A stretch of 64,000 nucleotides of DNA from Anaerotignum faecicola (GTDB lineage Bacteria > Bacillota > Clostridia > Lachnospirales > Anaerotignaceae), in the NCBI GenBank assembly GCA_024460105.1, contig JANFXS010000004.1:186001-250000 (forward strand). Direction: 5' to 3'. Position numbers and translations under genes: made by a program. This document shows, piece after piece, positions 1-8,513 of this stretch. Position 1 is the stretch's first letter. Every line of letters begins with the position of its first letter. Below the pieces are notes generated by a model. It was not told the origin of the DNA, searched no databases, and worked only from the letters and a program-made list of their open reading frames with translations.

Positions 1-100
1 CCAGTATTCAAAGGCATATTCTGCATCGGCCCGAATGATGACAGTGCTTGACGAGGCGCTTGACACTATTATAAATAAAATGGGCGTTGTAGGAAGATAA
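1..100 (+). CDS. flgK: Flagellar hook-associated protein 1 (FlgK), C-terminal end only
   Basis: The window opens inside a plus-strand frame (codons from base 2) that ends with TAA at 98-100. The 32 visible residues contain YSASARMMTVLDEALDTI followed by NKMGVVGR, the typical C-terminal helix of FlgK, which packs into the D0 domain of the hook-filament junction. The next gene is flgL, and the order flgK-flgL is the usual one. Only the last tenth or less of the protein is present, so nothing can be said about its central domains. Confidence 0.9.
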   Translation, partial: QYSKAYSASARMMTVLDEALDTIINKMGVVGR

Positions 101-122
101 CGGAAGGAGGATTTGATTAATC

Positions 123-1124
123 ATGAGGGTAACTACAAGGGCTATTATGAGCAACTATAGCCGAAATCTTAATAAAACCATGGCTAACCTTGACAGTTCA
201 AGGCAGAAGGTTCTTACCAAAAGGAAGTTTAACAATATAGATGAAGACCCTTCCGCAGCGGCGCGTTCTTTTAAGCTGAGGAGGGAATTTAACCAGAATG
301 CGGACTATCTGGAAAACGTAAAAACTACCATTTCTATGTTTGATACTGTTTCAAGCAGCGCGCTCAGCATAAGCGGCGTGCTTAACGAGCAGGTAAACGA
401 AGATACGCTCAGCGCAATTAACGGCGCAACAAGCTATGAAGCAAGGCTTACATATGCGAAAACCCTTAGAGGGATGCAGGACTCAATAGTTTTGAGCTTG
501 AATGAAAAGTATGCCGACAGGTTCCTTTTCGGCGGGGCGGGAACGAAGGAAGCGCCTTTTGAGCTTAAAGACGATAAGCTTTATTACAGAGGGATAGATG
601 TTAATACAACGGATCCCGACGAAATAAAAAAGCTTGAGGAAATGATGGATGAAACGCTTTATGTGGATATCGGATTCGGCATGGAGGAGAATGCCCAGGG
701 CGACGTTGTAGGAAGCAGTGCCTTTAATACGGCTGTACCGGGTCTTAATATTGTAGGATACGGGCAGACTGCCGACGGCGTAAGCAAAAATGTTGTAACG
801 CTTCTGGGACAAATGGCCGATGCCCTTGAAGAACCGAATCTTAACGAGGCAAAATTCGGCAAGCTTATGGATCAGTTTGTTGAGAGCAAAAACGACGTTG
901 CCGATTTTGTTGCGGAACTTGGGACAAAAAGCGAGTTTTTGGAAAACAGGAAAAAACAGCTTGAAACGGCAAGCGATAATATAAATGTACAGATTGTAGA
1001 CGTTGAAAATGTCGATATGGCGGCGGCTATATCGGATTATGTATGGCAGCAGTATGCATATAATGCGGCGTTAAAAGTCGGAACAAGCATACTTTCGCCT
1101 TCTTTTATAGATTTTATGAAATAA
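123..1124 (+). CDS. flgL: Flagellar hook-associated protein 3 (FlgL)
   Basis: A 333-residue flagellin-like protein that, with FlgK, forms the junction between hook and filament. The N-terminus (MRVTTRAIMSNYSRNLNKTM) is the D0 helix of the FlgL/flagellin family and the C-terminus (DYVWQQYAYNAALKVGTSIL) is the matching C-terminal D0 helix. The length fits FlgL, which is typically about 300 residues. AAGGAGG at 103-109 lies about 13 bases before the ATG. It follows flgK by 22 bases and precedes the DUF6470 gene and fliW, so it belongs to the distal part of a flagellar operon. Assignment as FlgL rather than flagellin rests on the position directly after flgK. Confidence 0.93.
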   Translation: MRVTTRAIMSNYSRNLNKTMANLDSSRQKVLTKRKFNNIDEDPSAAARSFKLRREFNQNADYLENVKTTISMFDTVSSSALSISGVLNEQVNEDTLSAINGATSYEARLTYAKTLRGMQDSIVLSLNEKYADRFLFGGAGTKEAPFELKDDKLYYRGIDVNTTDPDEIKKLEEMMDETLYVDIGFGMEENAQGDVVGSSAFNTAVPGLNIVGYGQTADGVSKNVVTLLGQMADALEEPNLNEAKFGKLMDQFVESKNDVADFVAELGTKSEFLENRKKQLETASDNINVQIVDVENVDMAAAISDYVWQQYAYNAALKVGTSILSPSFIDFMK

Positions 1125-1179
1125 TGTAAAAAGTATTTTTAGGGAATGGATTTATAAATAGTTTGGGGAGGTTTGAAAT

Positions 1180-1794
1180 ATGGAACCTTTAATTAAAATA
1201 ACTAATGTTCCGATAGCGTTTGAAATGAAGGTAAATAATGCGCATTTGGAATACAAAAACGGCACGGCGGATTTGGAGATAAAAAGGAACGACGGCAGGA
1301 TGGAAATTTCCAGCAGCCCGATAAGGCTGAGCATAGATACTTTCCAGGCAAGGGATTCAATTTCCCCGGCGTCAGTTTCCAGCAGTATTCAAAGGTATGC
1401 CCAAGCCGGAAAAACAGCGGCATACGAAGCTACCGCATCCATGGCGCAAAACGGGCGTCTTATGCTTAAAGCAAAAATAGGCGACGACGTTTTGGGTAAT
1501 ATAATCAAGGAAAATACGGACAAATATTTTCAAATGAAGGATTTTAACGTTGAGTTTATACCGGATACTATGGCTGAGTTAAGCTGGTCGCAGCCGGATG
1601 TTACAATAGACTATCAAATGGATAAGCTTAATTTTGACTGGCGTATTTTTAAAGGCGACTTTGAATTTGTGCCGGGCAATATAGAGTTTAACATAACGCA
1701 GCAGCCCGATGTAATAATAGAGTATATCGGCGGCCCTATTTATGTTCCGCCAAGCAGCGATCCTAATTATGAACCGATAGATGTAAAGGCGTAA
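1180..1794 (+). CDS. DUF6470-type flagellar-operon protein
   Basis: A 204-residue protein of unknown biochemical function. No signal peptide or membrane segment is visible. It opens with MEPLIKITNVPIAFEMKVNN and has a proline/tyrosine-rich end (YIGGPIYVPPSSDPNYEPID). Proteins of this type (the family known as DUF6470, YviE in Bacillus) sit between flgL and fliW in many Firmicutes, and the same position is seen here, 55 bases after flgL. GGGGAGG lies just upstream of the ATG. A role in late flagellar assembly or in export control is inferred from context only. The family call is from memory of N- and C-terminal features. Confidence 0.7.
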   Translation: MEPLIKITNVPIAFEMKVNNAHLEYKNGTADLEIKRNDGRMEISSSPIRLSIDTFQARDSISPASVSSSIQRYAQAGKTAAYEATASMAQNGRLMLKAKIGDDVLGNIIKENTDKYFQMKDFNVEFIPDTMAELSWSQPDVTIDYQMDKLNFDWRIFKGDFEFVPGNIEFNITQQPDVIIEYIGGPIYVPPSSDPNYEPIDVKA

Positions 1795-1902
1795 TTGAGG
1801 CTAACTTAAAGGATTGTTTCGGACATAACGGCTTTCTGAAGTTTAATATGCCCGGAGGAAAATGTTCCGGAAGGATTGAGAGTTTTAAACAATACAACGA
1901 AA

Positions 1903-1940
1903 AGTATGCCCTGGATTTGGGCATACTGATTGTTTGTATA
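1903..1940 (+). terminator. Possible terminator after the DUF6470 gene
   Basis: AGTATGCCC (1903-1911) pairs with GGGCATACT (1919-1927) around a 7-base loop and is followed by GATTGTTTGTA. The stem is perfect over 9 bp but the U-tract is broken, so it may only attenuate transcription before fliW. Confidence 0.45.
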
Positions 1941-2059
1941 TGACAATATTTTTCCGGATTATTGCGGTATCCGTCCGGTATTTATATAGCGTAGGATCTC
2001 TTTGCACGATTGATTTAATTCATAATAGTTTACAATATTAACGCGGAATGGGGAATAGC

Positions 2060-2500
2060 ATGGAAATAGAAACAAAATATTTCGGCAGTCTGCCTTTTTC
2101 AAGCGACGAGGAGATAAAATTTGAGAAAGGTATTTTTGGATTTCAGCAGGATAAAAGGTTTGTATTAATAAGATTTGATAATGAAAGCGGGAATATATTG
2201 TGTTTGCAGAGCCTTGACGACGTGGATCTTGCTTTTACAGTTATGAACCCGTTTGCTTTTATACCTGATTATACGCCGACGCTTACAGAAGAGGAGCTTA
2301 GATACCTCGACGCCGCCGACGAAAAAGAACTTAATTTTTATAATATTTGTGTTATAGCCCCCGAGATAAAAAACAGTACTGTTAATTTGAGATGTCCTGT
2401 TGCGGTTAACCCTGAAAACAAAAAGGCAATTCAAGTTATTTTGGAAAACAATCGGTACGAATTTAAATATCCTTTTTATAAATTTTTAAAGGAGGGCTGA
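2060..2500 (+). CDS. fliW: Flagellar assembly factor FliW
   Basis: FliW binds flagellin and also binds CsrA, releasing flagellin mRNA from CsrA repression. The sequence MEIETKYFG at the start and the segment FGFQQDKRFVLIRF followed by LQSLDDVDLAF and NLRCPVAVNPENKKAIQVIL are characteristic of the family. An upstream ATG at 2048 would add four residues (MGNS), but GGGGA at 2050-2053 is well placed for the ATG at 2060, and FliW proteins normally begin with this motif. Length is 146 residues, normal for FliW. csrA starts 6 bases after its stop codon, so the antagonist pair is co-translated. Confidence 0.93.
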   Translation: MEIETKYFGSLPFSSDEEIKFEKGIFGFQQDKRFVLIRFDNESGNILCLQSLDDVDLAFTVMNPFAFIPDYTPTLTEEELRYLDAADEKELNFYNICVIAPEIKNSTVNLRCPVAVNPENKKAIQVILENNRYEFKYPFYKFLKEG

Positions 2501-2506
2501 TTTGAT

Positions 2507-2743
2507 ATGCTTGTTTTGCAAAGGCGTGAAGGCGAATCAATCAGGATAGGCGACGACATTGAGCTTACGGTTACGGAAATAAATCCCGGGGTGGTTAAGA
2601 TAGCCATAAAAGCCCCGAAAGAAATATCAATTCTGCGCACAGAGCTTATAATTGCCGCCGATATGAATAAGGAATCCATATTAAAAAGCGGCGATATACA
2701 GATGATTAAAAATATCGCGAAAAAAGATGCAAACGGACGTTAA
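2507..2743 (+). CDS. csrA: Carbon storage regulator CsrA, translational repressor
   Basis: A 78-residue RNA-binding protein that blocks ribosome access on target mRNAs, in Firmicutes mainly flagellin mRNA. The N-terminal beta strand MLVLQRREGESIRIGDDIEL and the APKEISILRTEL segment containing the RNA-contacting Arg match CsrA. The second half (after about residue 50) is the alpha helix and a polar tail. AAAGGAGGG precedes the start and overlaps the end of fliW. Unusual is the second residue-block LQRREGES where most homologues have LTRKxGE, a small deviation at the RNA-binding edge. Confidence 0.93.
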   Translation: MLVLQRREGESIRIGDDIELTVTEINPGVVKIAIKAPKEISILRTELIIAADMNKESILKSGDIQMIKNIAKKDANGR

Positions 2744-3183
2744 AGCGCGCAGGACTTAAAGCCATGCGCCAAAAGCTATGGAGTGTAAATTATCTGACGT
2801 TCGGATTATTTTACCGGAGAGCGGCATGCTGTAGGCGTCTTAGATTTATTTTGTATGGAAATTAAAATAAAGCGGCGTATCCGTAAAACGGCGGCGCGGC
2901 TGTATCGGATACGCGCGTTAAAAGCATGGTTTCAGCCGTGCGGACACTGTGCCAAAGGTATTTATTTGCGTATAAAATATAGATTAAGCGGATAAAAAAT
3001 CCGACAATACATTGTGCCGAATACAGAATTTATTTTTTCGGCAGGAAGCTTCAATACAAAAAGCCGTGTTTTCGTGGTGGCTTAAGGCCATATAGAAAAT
3101 TACGGCTTTTTCTGTTTGAAATCATTATTCAATGCGATAAACTGCTTCAAGGCAAACAAAAAATGATTTTTCGGCCGGACATA
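2744..3183. other. Gene-free stretch of 440 bases
   Basis: No supportable gene is present. It contains a 9-bp inverted repeat GCGTATCCG (2875-2883) / CGGATACGC (2906-2914) with a 22-base loop and the bidirectional terminator-like hairpin described separately at 3058-3111. Nothing else was recognised. Confidence 0.5.
3058..3115. terminator. Bidirectional terminator between csrA and the 3184-3639 gene
   Basis: AAAAAGCCGT at 3058-3067 pairs perfectly with ACGGCTTTTT at 3102-3111, so either strand ends in a T-run after the stem. The 34-base loop contains a second small stem. It lies between convergent genes, where a shared terminator is expected. Confidence 0.6.
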
Positions 3184-3639
3184 TTAAACGCTTTTTTCCG
3201 GAAGCAGATTGCAGATTTCGTCTATAATATTTGTTTGAATTTCTTTATTAAAATATCCCAGCCTGTAAGCCTTTTCGTTTACTATGATTTTCGGAATACA
3301 TCCAAGTACGATAAGGTTGCCGCTTGAATAAAGAGTGACGGTGCGGCCCGCTTTCGGTATGGATATATCGCCTGTAAACGAATACAATCCCCTGTGATAA
3401 GGATATTTGTCCAATATATCAAATAATTGGCGGTATTCGTCAGAATCGTATTCAAATACATAATCGTATGACGTTTGTGACGTTACGCCGTTATCAACTT
3501 TGTTTTCAATGAAGGATATAAAAACCGGCTCGCCATGGAAAATAATGCTGTTCAACGTCATCGGCCAGAACATGTACGAACAGAAAGAAAGTATAAATAT
3601 AAATATTACAGCAATAACAATTTTCTTTTTAGATATCAT
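3184..3639 (-). CDS. Small protein with one N-terminal membrane segment, unknown function
   Basis: 151 residues. Residues about 6-25 (IVIAVIFIFILSFCSYMFW) form a single hydrophobic segment, either an uncleaved anchor or a signal peptide, followed by an extracytoplasmic region of about 125 residues rich in aspartate and tyrosine (VFEYDSDEYRQLFDILDKYP). No catalytic motif is visible. GGGGGAA precedes the ATG at a normal distance. It is convergent with csrA and upstream (in the same direction) of nothing obvious, since cheB ends on the far side. I do not recognise the family. Confidence 0.65.
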   Translation of the reverse strand: MISKKKIVIAVIFIFILSFCSYMFWPMTLNSIIFHGEPVFISFIENKVDNGVTSQTSYDYVFEYDSDEYRQLFDILDKYPYHRGLYSFTGDISIPKAGRTVTLYSSGNLIVLGCIPKIIVNEKAYRLGYFNKEIQTNIIDEICNLLPEKSV

Positions 3640-3737
3640 TTAATTTCCCCCATGTGCCGCAGGCGGCAGGTTAAATAAAATCAGAAACAGTTACTCCGTA
3701 ATTTTTGGGGCTTTTACAATATATACCGCGCGTAGGG

Positions 3738-4802
3738 TTATTTCATTGAACGCAGTTTCTGCATAAGTATGTTGGGGATATTTTCACATGACGCCTGAGT
3801 GCATACTCCGCCCATTTCATATGCGACCATAGGCATACCGTAAACAACGCATGATTCTTTATTCTGACCTATTGTATAAGCTCCGTTTTGGCGCATACGG
3901 CAAATCCCGGCCGCGCCGTCGCGGCCCATGCCGGTTAGTATTATGCCGATGCCGTTGGTTTTAACCGAATCGGCCATAGAATTAAACAAAACGTCTACGG
4001 AAGGCTTGTGGCCGCTTACTTTTTCGCCGTCGAAACAGGAAACGCTGTACTGCGCGCCTATTTTCACAACTTTCATCTGCATGTCGCCCGGAGCGATAAG
4101 AGCTTGGCCCCGCACTATTTTATCACCGTTTTTGGCTTCTTTTACAGTCATGCTGCATAAACGGTCAAGACGGTCGGCATACATTTTTGTAAATCCGGGC
4201 GGCATGTGCTGCACTATAACCATACCGGGCGTATCGGCAGGGAGCTCCTTTAAAACGCTTAATGTTGCTTCAGTGCCTCCTGTAGAAGCTCCAAGGGCGA
4301 TTATTGTGCCGTCAAGTTTTGCCGATGGGCCTAGGAGGCCATGCGGCGTTTGCCGTGCAGATGTTTTGCGTACCTGCTGGGCCTGTGAAGGAACGCGCAC
4401 TTTCGCATTTGACGCTATATGGATTTTTCTGCCGAGATCCGACATAAAGTTTTGTATATTGTTCCCCTGAGAGGCGTCCGGCTTTCTTACAAAATCAACG
4501 GCTCCGGCCGACAGGGCTTCAAATACGCTTATATTTAAAGACGATACGAGTATTACCGGTATAGGGTTCTGCGGTATAAGCTGTTTCAAGAATTCAATGC
4601 CGTTAAGCCCCGGCATTTCAACGTCCATTGTTATTACGTCGGGATTAAGCAGAGGTATCTTTTTTTTGGCGTCAAAAGCGTTTATTGCATATCCGATAAC
4701 TTCTATATTATCCATTTTTGAAAGGTTGTCTATGAGAACCTTCCTGAAAAAGATCGAATCGTCAACAACGAGAACTTTTATGATTTTTGATGATGGATAC
4801 AT
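3738..4802 (-). CDS. cheB: Chemotaxis protein-glutamate methylesterase/deamidase CheB
   Basis: CheB removes methyl groups from (and deamidates) chemoreceptor glutamates during adaptation and is activated by phosphorylation from CheA. Residues 8-125 are a receiver domain with the acidic pair D14-D15 and the phospho-acceptor D60 in MDVEMPG; K107 is in the expected switch position (VRKPDA). After a linker (about 130-160) the methylesterase domain carries the catalytic triad: S173 in GASTGGTEA, H199 in VQHMPPGFT and D295 in GMGRDGAAG. Total length 354 is normal. It is the last gene of cheA-cheW-cheR-cheB, 27 bases after cheR. Confidence 0.96.
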   Translation of the reverse strand: MYPSSKIIKVLVVDDSIFFRKVLIDNLSKMDNIEVIGYAINAFDAKKKIPLLNPDVITMDVEMPGLNGIEFLKQLIPQNPIPVILVSSLNISVFEALSAGAVDFVRKPDASQGNNIQNFMSDLGRKIHIASNAKVRVPSQAQQVRKTSARQTPHGLLGPSAKLDGTIIALGASTGGTEATLSVLKELPADTPGMVIVQHMPPGFTKMYADRLDRLCSMTVKEAKNGDKIVRGQALIAPGDMQMKVVKIGAQYSVSCFDGEKVSGHKPSVDVLFNSMADSVKTNGIGIILTGMGRDGAAGICRMRQNGAYTIGQNKESCVVYGMPMVAYEMGGVCTQASCENIPNILMQKLRSMK

Positions 4803-4829
4803 TATTTACCATAACCTTTCCTGTATTTG

Positions 4830-5654
4830 TTATTTGTTTAATAAAGGTTTGCGGTATGTCGCCGGCATAATATACTGATATTTGCTGACAGCGCGGTTGA
4901 TGCTTTCGGAATGTCCTATAAGCAGATAGCCGCCGGGATTTGAAGCGTTATAAAATCTTTCAACCAAAGCGTCTTTTGTCGGCTGGTCGAAATATATCAT
5001 AACATTGCGGCAGAATATCACATCAAAAGGCAGTTTAAACCGTATGGGCTCCATTAAATTGAAGGTCCTGAAAATAACGTTGTTTTTTATTGCGGGGGCA
5101 ACCGTAACTTTGCCGCCCGAAGGCGACTGGACGAAATAATCCGTTTTCCAGTGCGGAGGGACCGAATTAATGGACTCCGCCAAGTATTCGCCTTTCATAG
5201 CCGCCTGAAGCACATTTTGTGAAATATCCGTGGCAAGCACGCGGGTATCCCATGCGCCCGCCTTGCTTCCGAGATAATCTTTAATAAGCATGGACAGGGT
5301 ATAAGGCTCCTCGCCGGAAGAACATCCCGCGCTCCATATGCTTAAAACCTTGTTTTTCTTTGTTGAAACAAGGTAGGGAAGTATTGTGTTTGAGAAAAAG
5401 TCGAAATGTTCTTTTTCCCGCATGAAATATGTGTAATTCGTAGTCAGCTTATTCAGCATTTTTTCGATGTCCGGTTTATTTGTCGTAGTCGTAATATATT
5501 TTACATACTGTGAAAAGTCTGCCATACCCATGGCGGTTATTGTGCTTGTCAGCCTGCTTTCGATAAGCTGCCTTTTTTTATTCAGGTCGATACCGTAATT
5601 TGAATGTACAAATTTAACGAGGGTTGTAAAGTCTTTGTCGTCTATTTTAAGCAT
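4830..5654 (-). CDS. cheR: Chemotaxis protein methyltransferase CheR
   Basis: CheR transfers methyl groups from S-adenosylmethionine to receptor glutamates. The 274-residue protein has the N-terminal all-helical domain (1-80, with NYTYFMRE near 73-80 where the substrate-contacting region begins) and the SAM-binding domain with WSAGCSSGEEPYTL at about 107-120 and FCRNVMIYFD near 215. ATG at 5654 is preceded by GGAGGCGT. It lies between cheW and cheB and completes the adaptation pair with CheB. Confidence 0.96.
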   Translation of the reverse strand: MLKIDDKDFTTLVKFVHSNYGIDLNKKRQLIESRLTSTITAMGMADFSQYVKYITTTTNKPDIEKMLNKLTTNYTYFMREKEHFDFFSNTILPYLVSTKKNKVLSIWSAGCSSGEEPYTLSMLIKDYLGSKAGAWDTRVLATDISQNVLQAAMKGEYLAESINSVPPHWKTDYFVQSPSGGKVTVAPAIKNNVIFRTFNLMEPIRFKLPFDVIFCRNVMIYFDQPTKDALVERFYNASNPGGYLLIGHSESINRAVSKYQYIMPATYRKPLLNK

Positions 5655-5730
5655 AACGCCTCCATGTTTAAAATATGCCTTTAATTATATAATCCGCCGG
5701 ACACGGCATCGTATCCGGCGGTATATATTT

Positions 5731-6225
5731 TCAGTATGCCTTTCCCAGAGCTTCGTTGTCAAGGACAAGCATTGTGCTGCCGTTGTTAAGTGTTAACATT
5801 CCGCTGACAAGTTCCTCGCAGTTATTTACGGTAGGCGGGGAAATGCGGCTTGTGTCTATGTCGAGCATTTGCTGGACGGTATCGACAAGTATGCCGAGCA
5901 TAACGGAATTAATGTTTAAAACTATAATGCAGTTGGATCCGCGTGGGTTTTCATATTCCGGTTTGCCCATCCTAAGCCTTATATCCACTATCGGTATAAT
6001 CTGGCCTCTGAGATTTATTATGCCTTTTATATAATACGGCACAATAGGCAGGAAAGTTATGTTGTGGTTTATTATTATTTCCGTAACATAAGAAGCGTCG
6101 ACGCCGAAAATAAGGCCGTCCGATAAAAATGTAAGGAATTTTCTTGTGTTTTCAGCAGCGGCCGCTATGTCGGAAAGCCTGCTTTCCTTTTCGCCCGCCG
6201 CCGTATTGTTATTGTTTTCAGACAT
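5731..6225 (-). CDS. cheW: Chemotaxis coupling protein CheW
   Basis: CheW links chemoreceptors to the kinase CheA. The 164-residue protein has about 30 low-complexity residues at the start and then a single CheW domain: FLTFLSDGLIFGVDASYVTE, the NLRGQIIPIVDIRLRMG core, and GILVDTVQQMLDID. The canonical family motif RG.IIP..DLR is intact. It starts 17 bases after cheA, with GGGAGG upstream, so it is the second gene of the operon. Confidence 0.95.
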   Translation of the reverse strand: MSENNNNTAAGEKESRLSDIAAAAENTRKFLTFLSDGLIFGVDASYVTEIIINHNITFLPIVPYYIKGIINLRGQIIPIVDIRLRMGKPEYENPRGSNCIIVLNINSVMLGILVDTVQQMLDIDTSRISPPTVNNCEELVSGMLTLNNGSTMLVLDNEALGKAY

Positions 6226-6242
6226 ATCTAGTTACCTCCCAA

Positions 6243-8360
6243 TCAGCTGAAATTGTGCGCTTTGGCATAAAGGTTTGCTATATCAAGTATAATGCTTATG
6301 TTGCCGTCGCCGAGTATTGTGCATCCGGCAATGCCGCTGTCTTTTATGTTGAAACTGTTAAGATATGCGGGAAGCGGCTTAACTACAACCTGCTGTTCGC
6401 CTATAAGTTCGTCAACAAACAGGCAGTACGATTTTTCGGCGGCTTCAACCCAAATTATAATGCCGTCGTCAATTTCCGTTATTTCCGTATCAAGGTTATA
6501 CAGCTCATGAAGGCGGAAAACAGGATAGAATTCGTCCATCATTTTAATAACTTCGCTGTTGTCGACATTGTGAATTATATCGGCTGAAGAAGCTTTTATT
6601 GACTGGCGGATGTTATTAATAGGGATTGTGAAAATGGATTTTCCGACGGACACTTCCATTCCATCGACAATCGCCATTGTAAGCGGTATTTTAAGCGTAG
6701 TGCATGTGCCTTGTCCCATGGCGCTTGAAATTGTAACTATGCCGCCGACATTTTCGACATTCTTTTTCACAACGTCCATGCCGACGCCCCTGCCTGAATA
6801 TTCCGTAACTTCCTCGTTTGTGGAAAATCCCGGTATCATAAGGAGATTTAATATTTCCCTCTGGCTGTATTCGCTTTCCGGCTTTGTTAGAAGGCCGTTA
6901 CGCTGCGCCTTGGCCAAAACGGAAGCCGGGTTTATGCCTTGGCCGTCGTCCTCAATGGAGATTATAACTTCGCTTCCGGTGTGTTCCGCTTTGAGTATAA
7001 TTTTGGCTTTGGCCGCCTTTCCGGCGTCTAGCCTGTCCTGTACGTTTTCCTCTATGCCGTGATCCATGGAATTTCTTACGATATGCATAATAGGGTCGCC
7101 TATGCCGTCCACAATGGCTTTGTCAACTTCCGTATCTTCGCCTATAAGCACAAGCTCCACATCTTTGCCGAGTTTCTGGCCCATATCGCGGACAATGCGG
7201 TTCATTTTCTGGAATACTCCGGAAATAGGCACCATCCTTATAGACATAGCGATGTCCTGAAGCTCGTCCGTAAGCTTCCTGAGCTGGCGCGCGGATTTTG
7301 TGAAGCTGTCAAGTTTAAGGCCGGCAAGTTCCGGGCAGGAAGTAACCATTGCTTCCGTGATAACGATTTCGCCGACTATTGCCATGAGGCTGTCAAGCTT
7401 TGAAAGGTTAACGCTTATGAGGCTTTGTTTAGCCTGAGCATGTGAGGAAGGCTGGGTTCCGGCATTTTTTTTCGGAGATGCGGCGGGTTTTTTCGGTTCT
7501 TCGGATTTTTCGGAAGACGTCGGTTCCGTGCTTTGCGTTTCGGAAACGTTCTGATGTTCCGCCGCGCTGTTTTCTATAATTTCATATGTCTGTATGTTGC
7601 TTTGCTGTTTTACTACAGAAACGGCCTTTTCAGCGGATTCTTTGTCGTTCAGCCCTATAAAAAACCCGTGTTCTACAATTTCATGGGCGGCTTCGGAGCG
7701 GGACTCCACATCTTTCGGATAATAAGTGAAGGCGCCTACGGCGTCGCTCAAAGCCGTAATAAGCATAAACGCGCGCAGATGTTCCATGCCGCACCCTTCG
7801 TCGAAAAATACCCTTAAAAAGTAAGGGGAATTATCCGGAAGCTCCGTTTCGTCGGCTTTTGCGGCGGGCTCGCCGGCCTGTGCGGGAGCGCTCTCGGAGC
7901 CGCCGTTTTGCGCGCTGCCCGCGCCTGATGAAAAATGGCCTGTAATTTTATTGATAAAATCATTAATTTTTTCAAGCTGGATGTCGATATTATCAGTAAG
8001 AGTTTCGTTGTTTTCGATTTTTTCGATTTCGGAGCGCATAAAGTCGATGCCGTTAAAAACGAGGTCAAAAAGCTCATGATGTTCCTGCTGGCTGCAGACT
8101 TCGTCAAAGGTATCCACGCCGTTATCTCTTATTAAGAAGAATAAGTCTTCGATTTTATGGGCAATTTTCATAAGGCCTGAAAATTCCATCATAGCGGAAG
8201 AGCCTTTTATGGTATGCATTATACGGAATATTTCATTAACGTCGTCAACAGTAAATTGTTTCGATTTTTCAGCGTTTAAAAGTATTCCGTCAAGTTGTTC
8301 CAAAAGGGTATTTGTTTCAAATAGATACATATCAAGCATGTTATCTGTGCCGTTGTCCAT
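6243..8360 (-). CDS. cheA: Chemotaxis histidine kinase CheA
   Basis: CheA autophosphorylates in response to receptor state and passes phosphate to CheY and CheB. Domains in order: HPt (about 1-110) with phospho-accepting H49 in IMHTIKGSS; a P2 response-regulator docking domain (about 180-270); an acidic/lysine-rich linker; dimerisation helices (about 315-380); the GHKL ATPase with N-box HIVRNSMDHGIE near 425 and G-boxes DDGQGIN and GRGVGMDVV; and a C-terminal CheW-like domain (about 565-700). At 705 residues it is of normal length. It is the first gene of the che operon and is divergent from the FliK-like gene at 8514, with a tandem repeat in the shared upstream region. Confidence 0.97.
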   Translation of the reverse strand: MDNGTDNMLDMYLFETNTLLEQLDGILLNAEKSKQFTVDDVNEIFRIMHTIKGSSAMMEFSGLMKIAHKIEDLFFLIRDNGVDTFDEVCSQQEHHELFDLVFNGIDFMRSEIEKIENNETLTDNIDIQLEKINDFINKITGHFSSGAGSAQNGGSESAPAQAGEPAAKADETELPDNSPYFLRVFFDEGCGMEHLRAFMLITALSDAVGAFTYYPKDVESRSEAAHEIVEHGFFIGLNDKESAEKAVSVVKQQSNIQTYEIIENSAAEHQNVSETQSTEPTSSEKSEEPKKPAASPKKNAGTQPSSHAQAKQSLISVNLSKLDSLMAIVGEIVITEAMVTSCPELAGLKLDSFTKSARQLRKLTDELQDIAMSIRMVPISGVFQKMNRIVRDMGQKLGKDVELVLIGEDTEVDKAIVDGIGDPIMHIVRNSMDHGIEENVQDRLDAGKAAKAKIILKAEHTGSEVIISIEDDGQGINPASVLAKAQRNGLLTKPESEYSQREILNLLMIPGFSTNEEVTEYSGRGVGMDVVKKNVENVGGIVTISSAMGQGTCTTLKIPLTMAIVDGMEVSVGKSIFTIPINNIRQSIKASSADIIHNVDNSEVIKMMDEFYPVFRLHELYNLDTEITEIDDGIIIWVEAAEKSYCLFVDELIGEQQVVVKPLPAYLNSFNIKDSGIAGCTILGDGNISIILDIANLYAKAHNFS

Positions 8361-8422
8361 AATACTTGTACACCACCTTAATTATTTATAGGTATATTTT
8401 TATAAAAATTATCTTCATTAAT

Positions 8423-8487
8423 TTATATCGTCAAAAAAAGAAAAATAATAATAATTATATCGTCAAAAAAAAGAAAAATAATAATAG
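8423..8487. repeat. 32-bp tandem duplication in the cheA upstream region
   Basis: The unit TTATATCGTC followed by an A-tract and an AATAATAATA tail occurs at 8423-8454 and again at 8455-8487; the second copy has one additional A. The pair fills the middle of the 153-base divergent intergenic region between cheA (minus) and the gene at 8514 (plus), about 27 bases before that gene's start. The phasing of about three helical turns would suit a regulator binding both units, but slippage of an A-rich sequence is equally possible. Confidence 0.85.
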
Positions 8488-8513
8488 TTTATTATAAACT
8501 AGAAGGTGAAAAA

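Noticed and set aside
3928-4470. 180-residue plus-strand frame opposite cheB, and similar long antisense frames opposite cheA, the M20 genes, icd and ilvD (for example 23782-24516, 37356-38087, 47974-48627)
   Set aside because: Each lies fully inside a gene with clear conserved motifs on the other strand and has no ribosome binding site; they follow from codon bias.
8423-8487. Possible CRISPR array in the cheA upstream region
   Set aside because: Two directly abutting copies without spacers and A-rich; this is a tandem duplication, not a repeat-spacer array.
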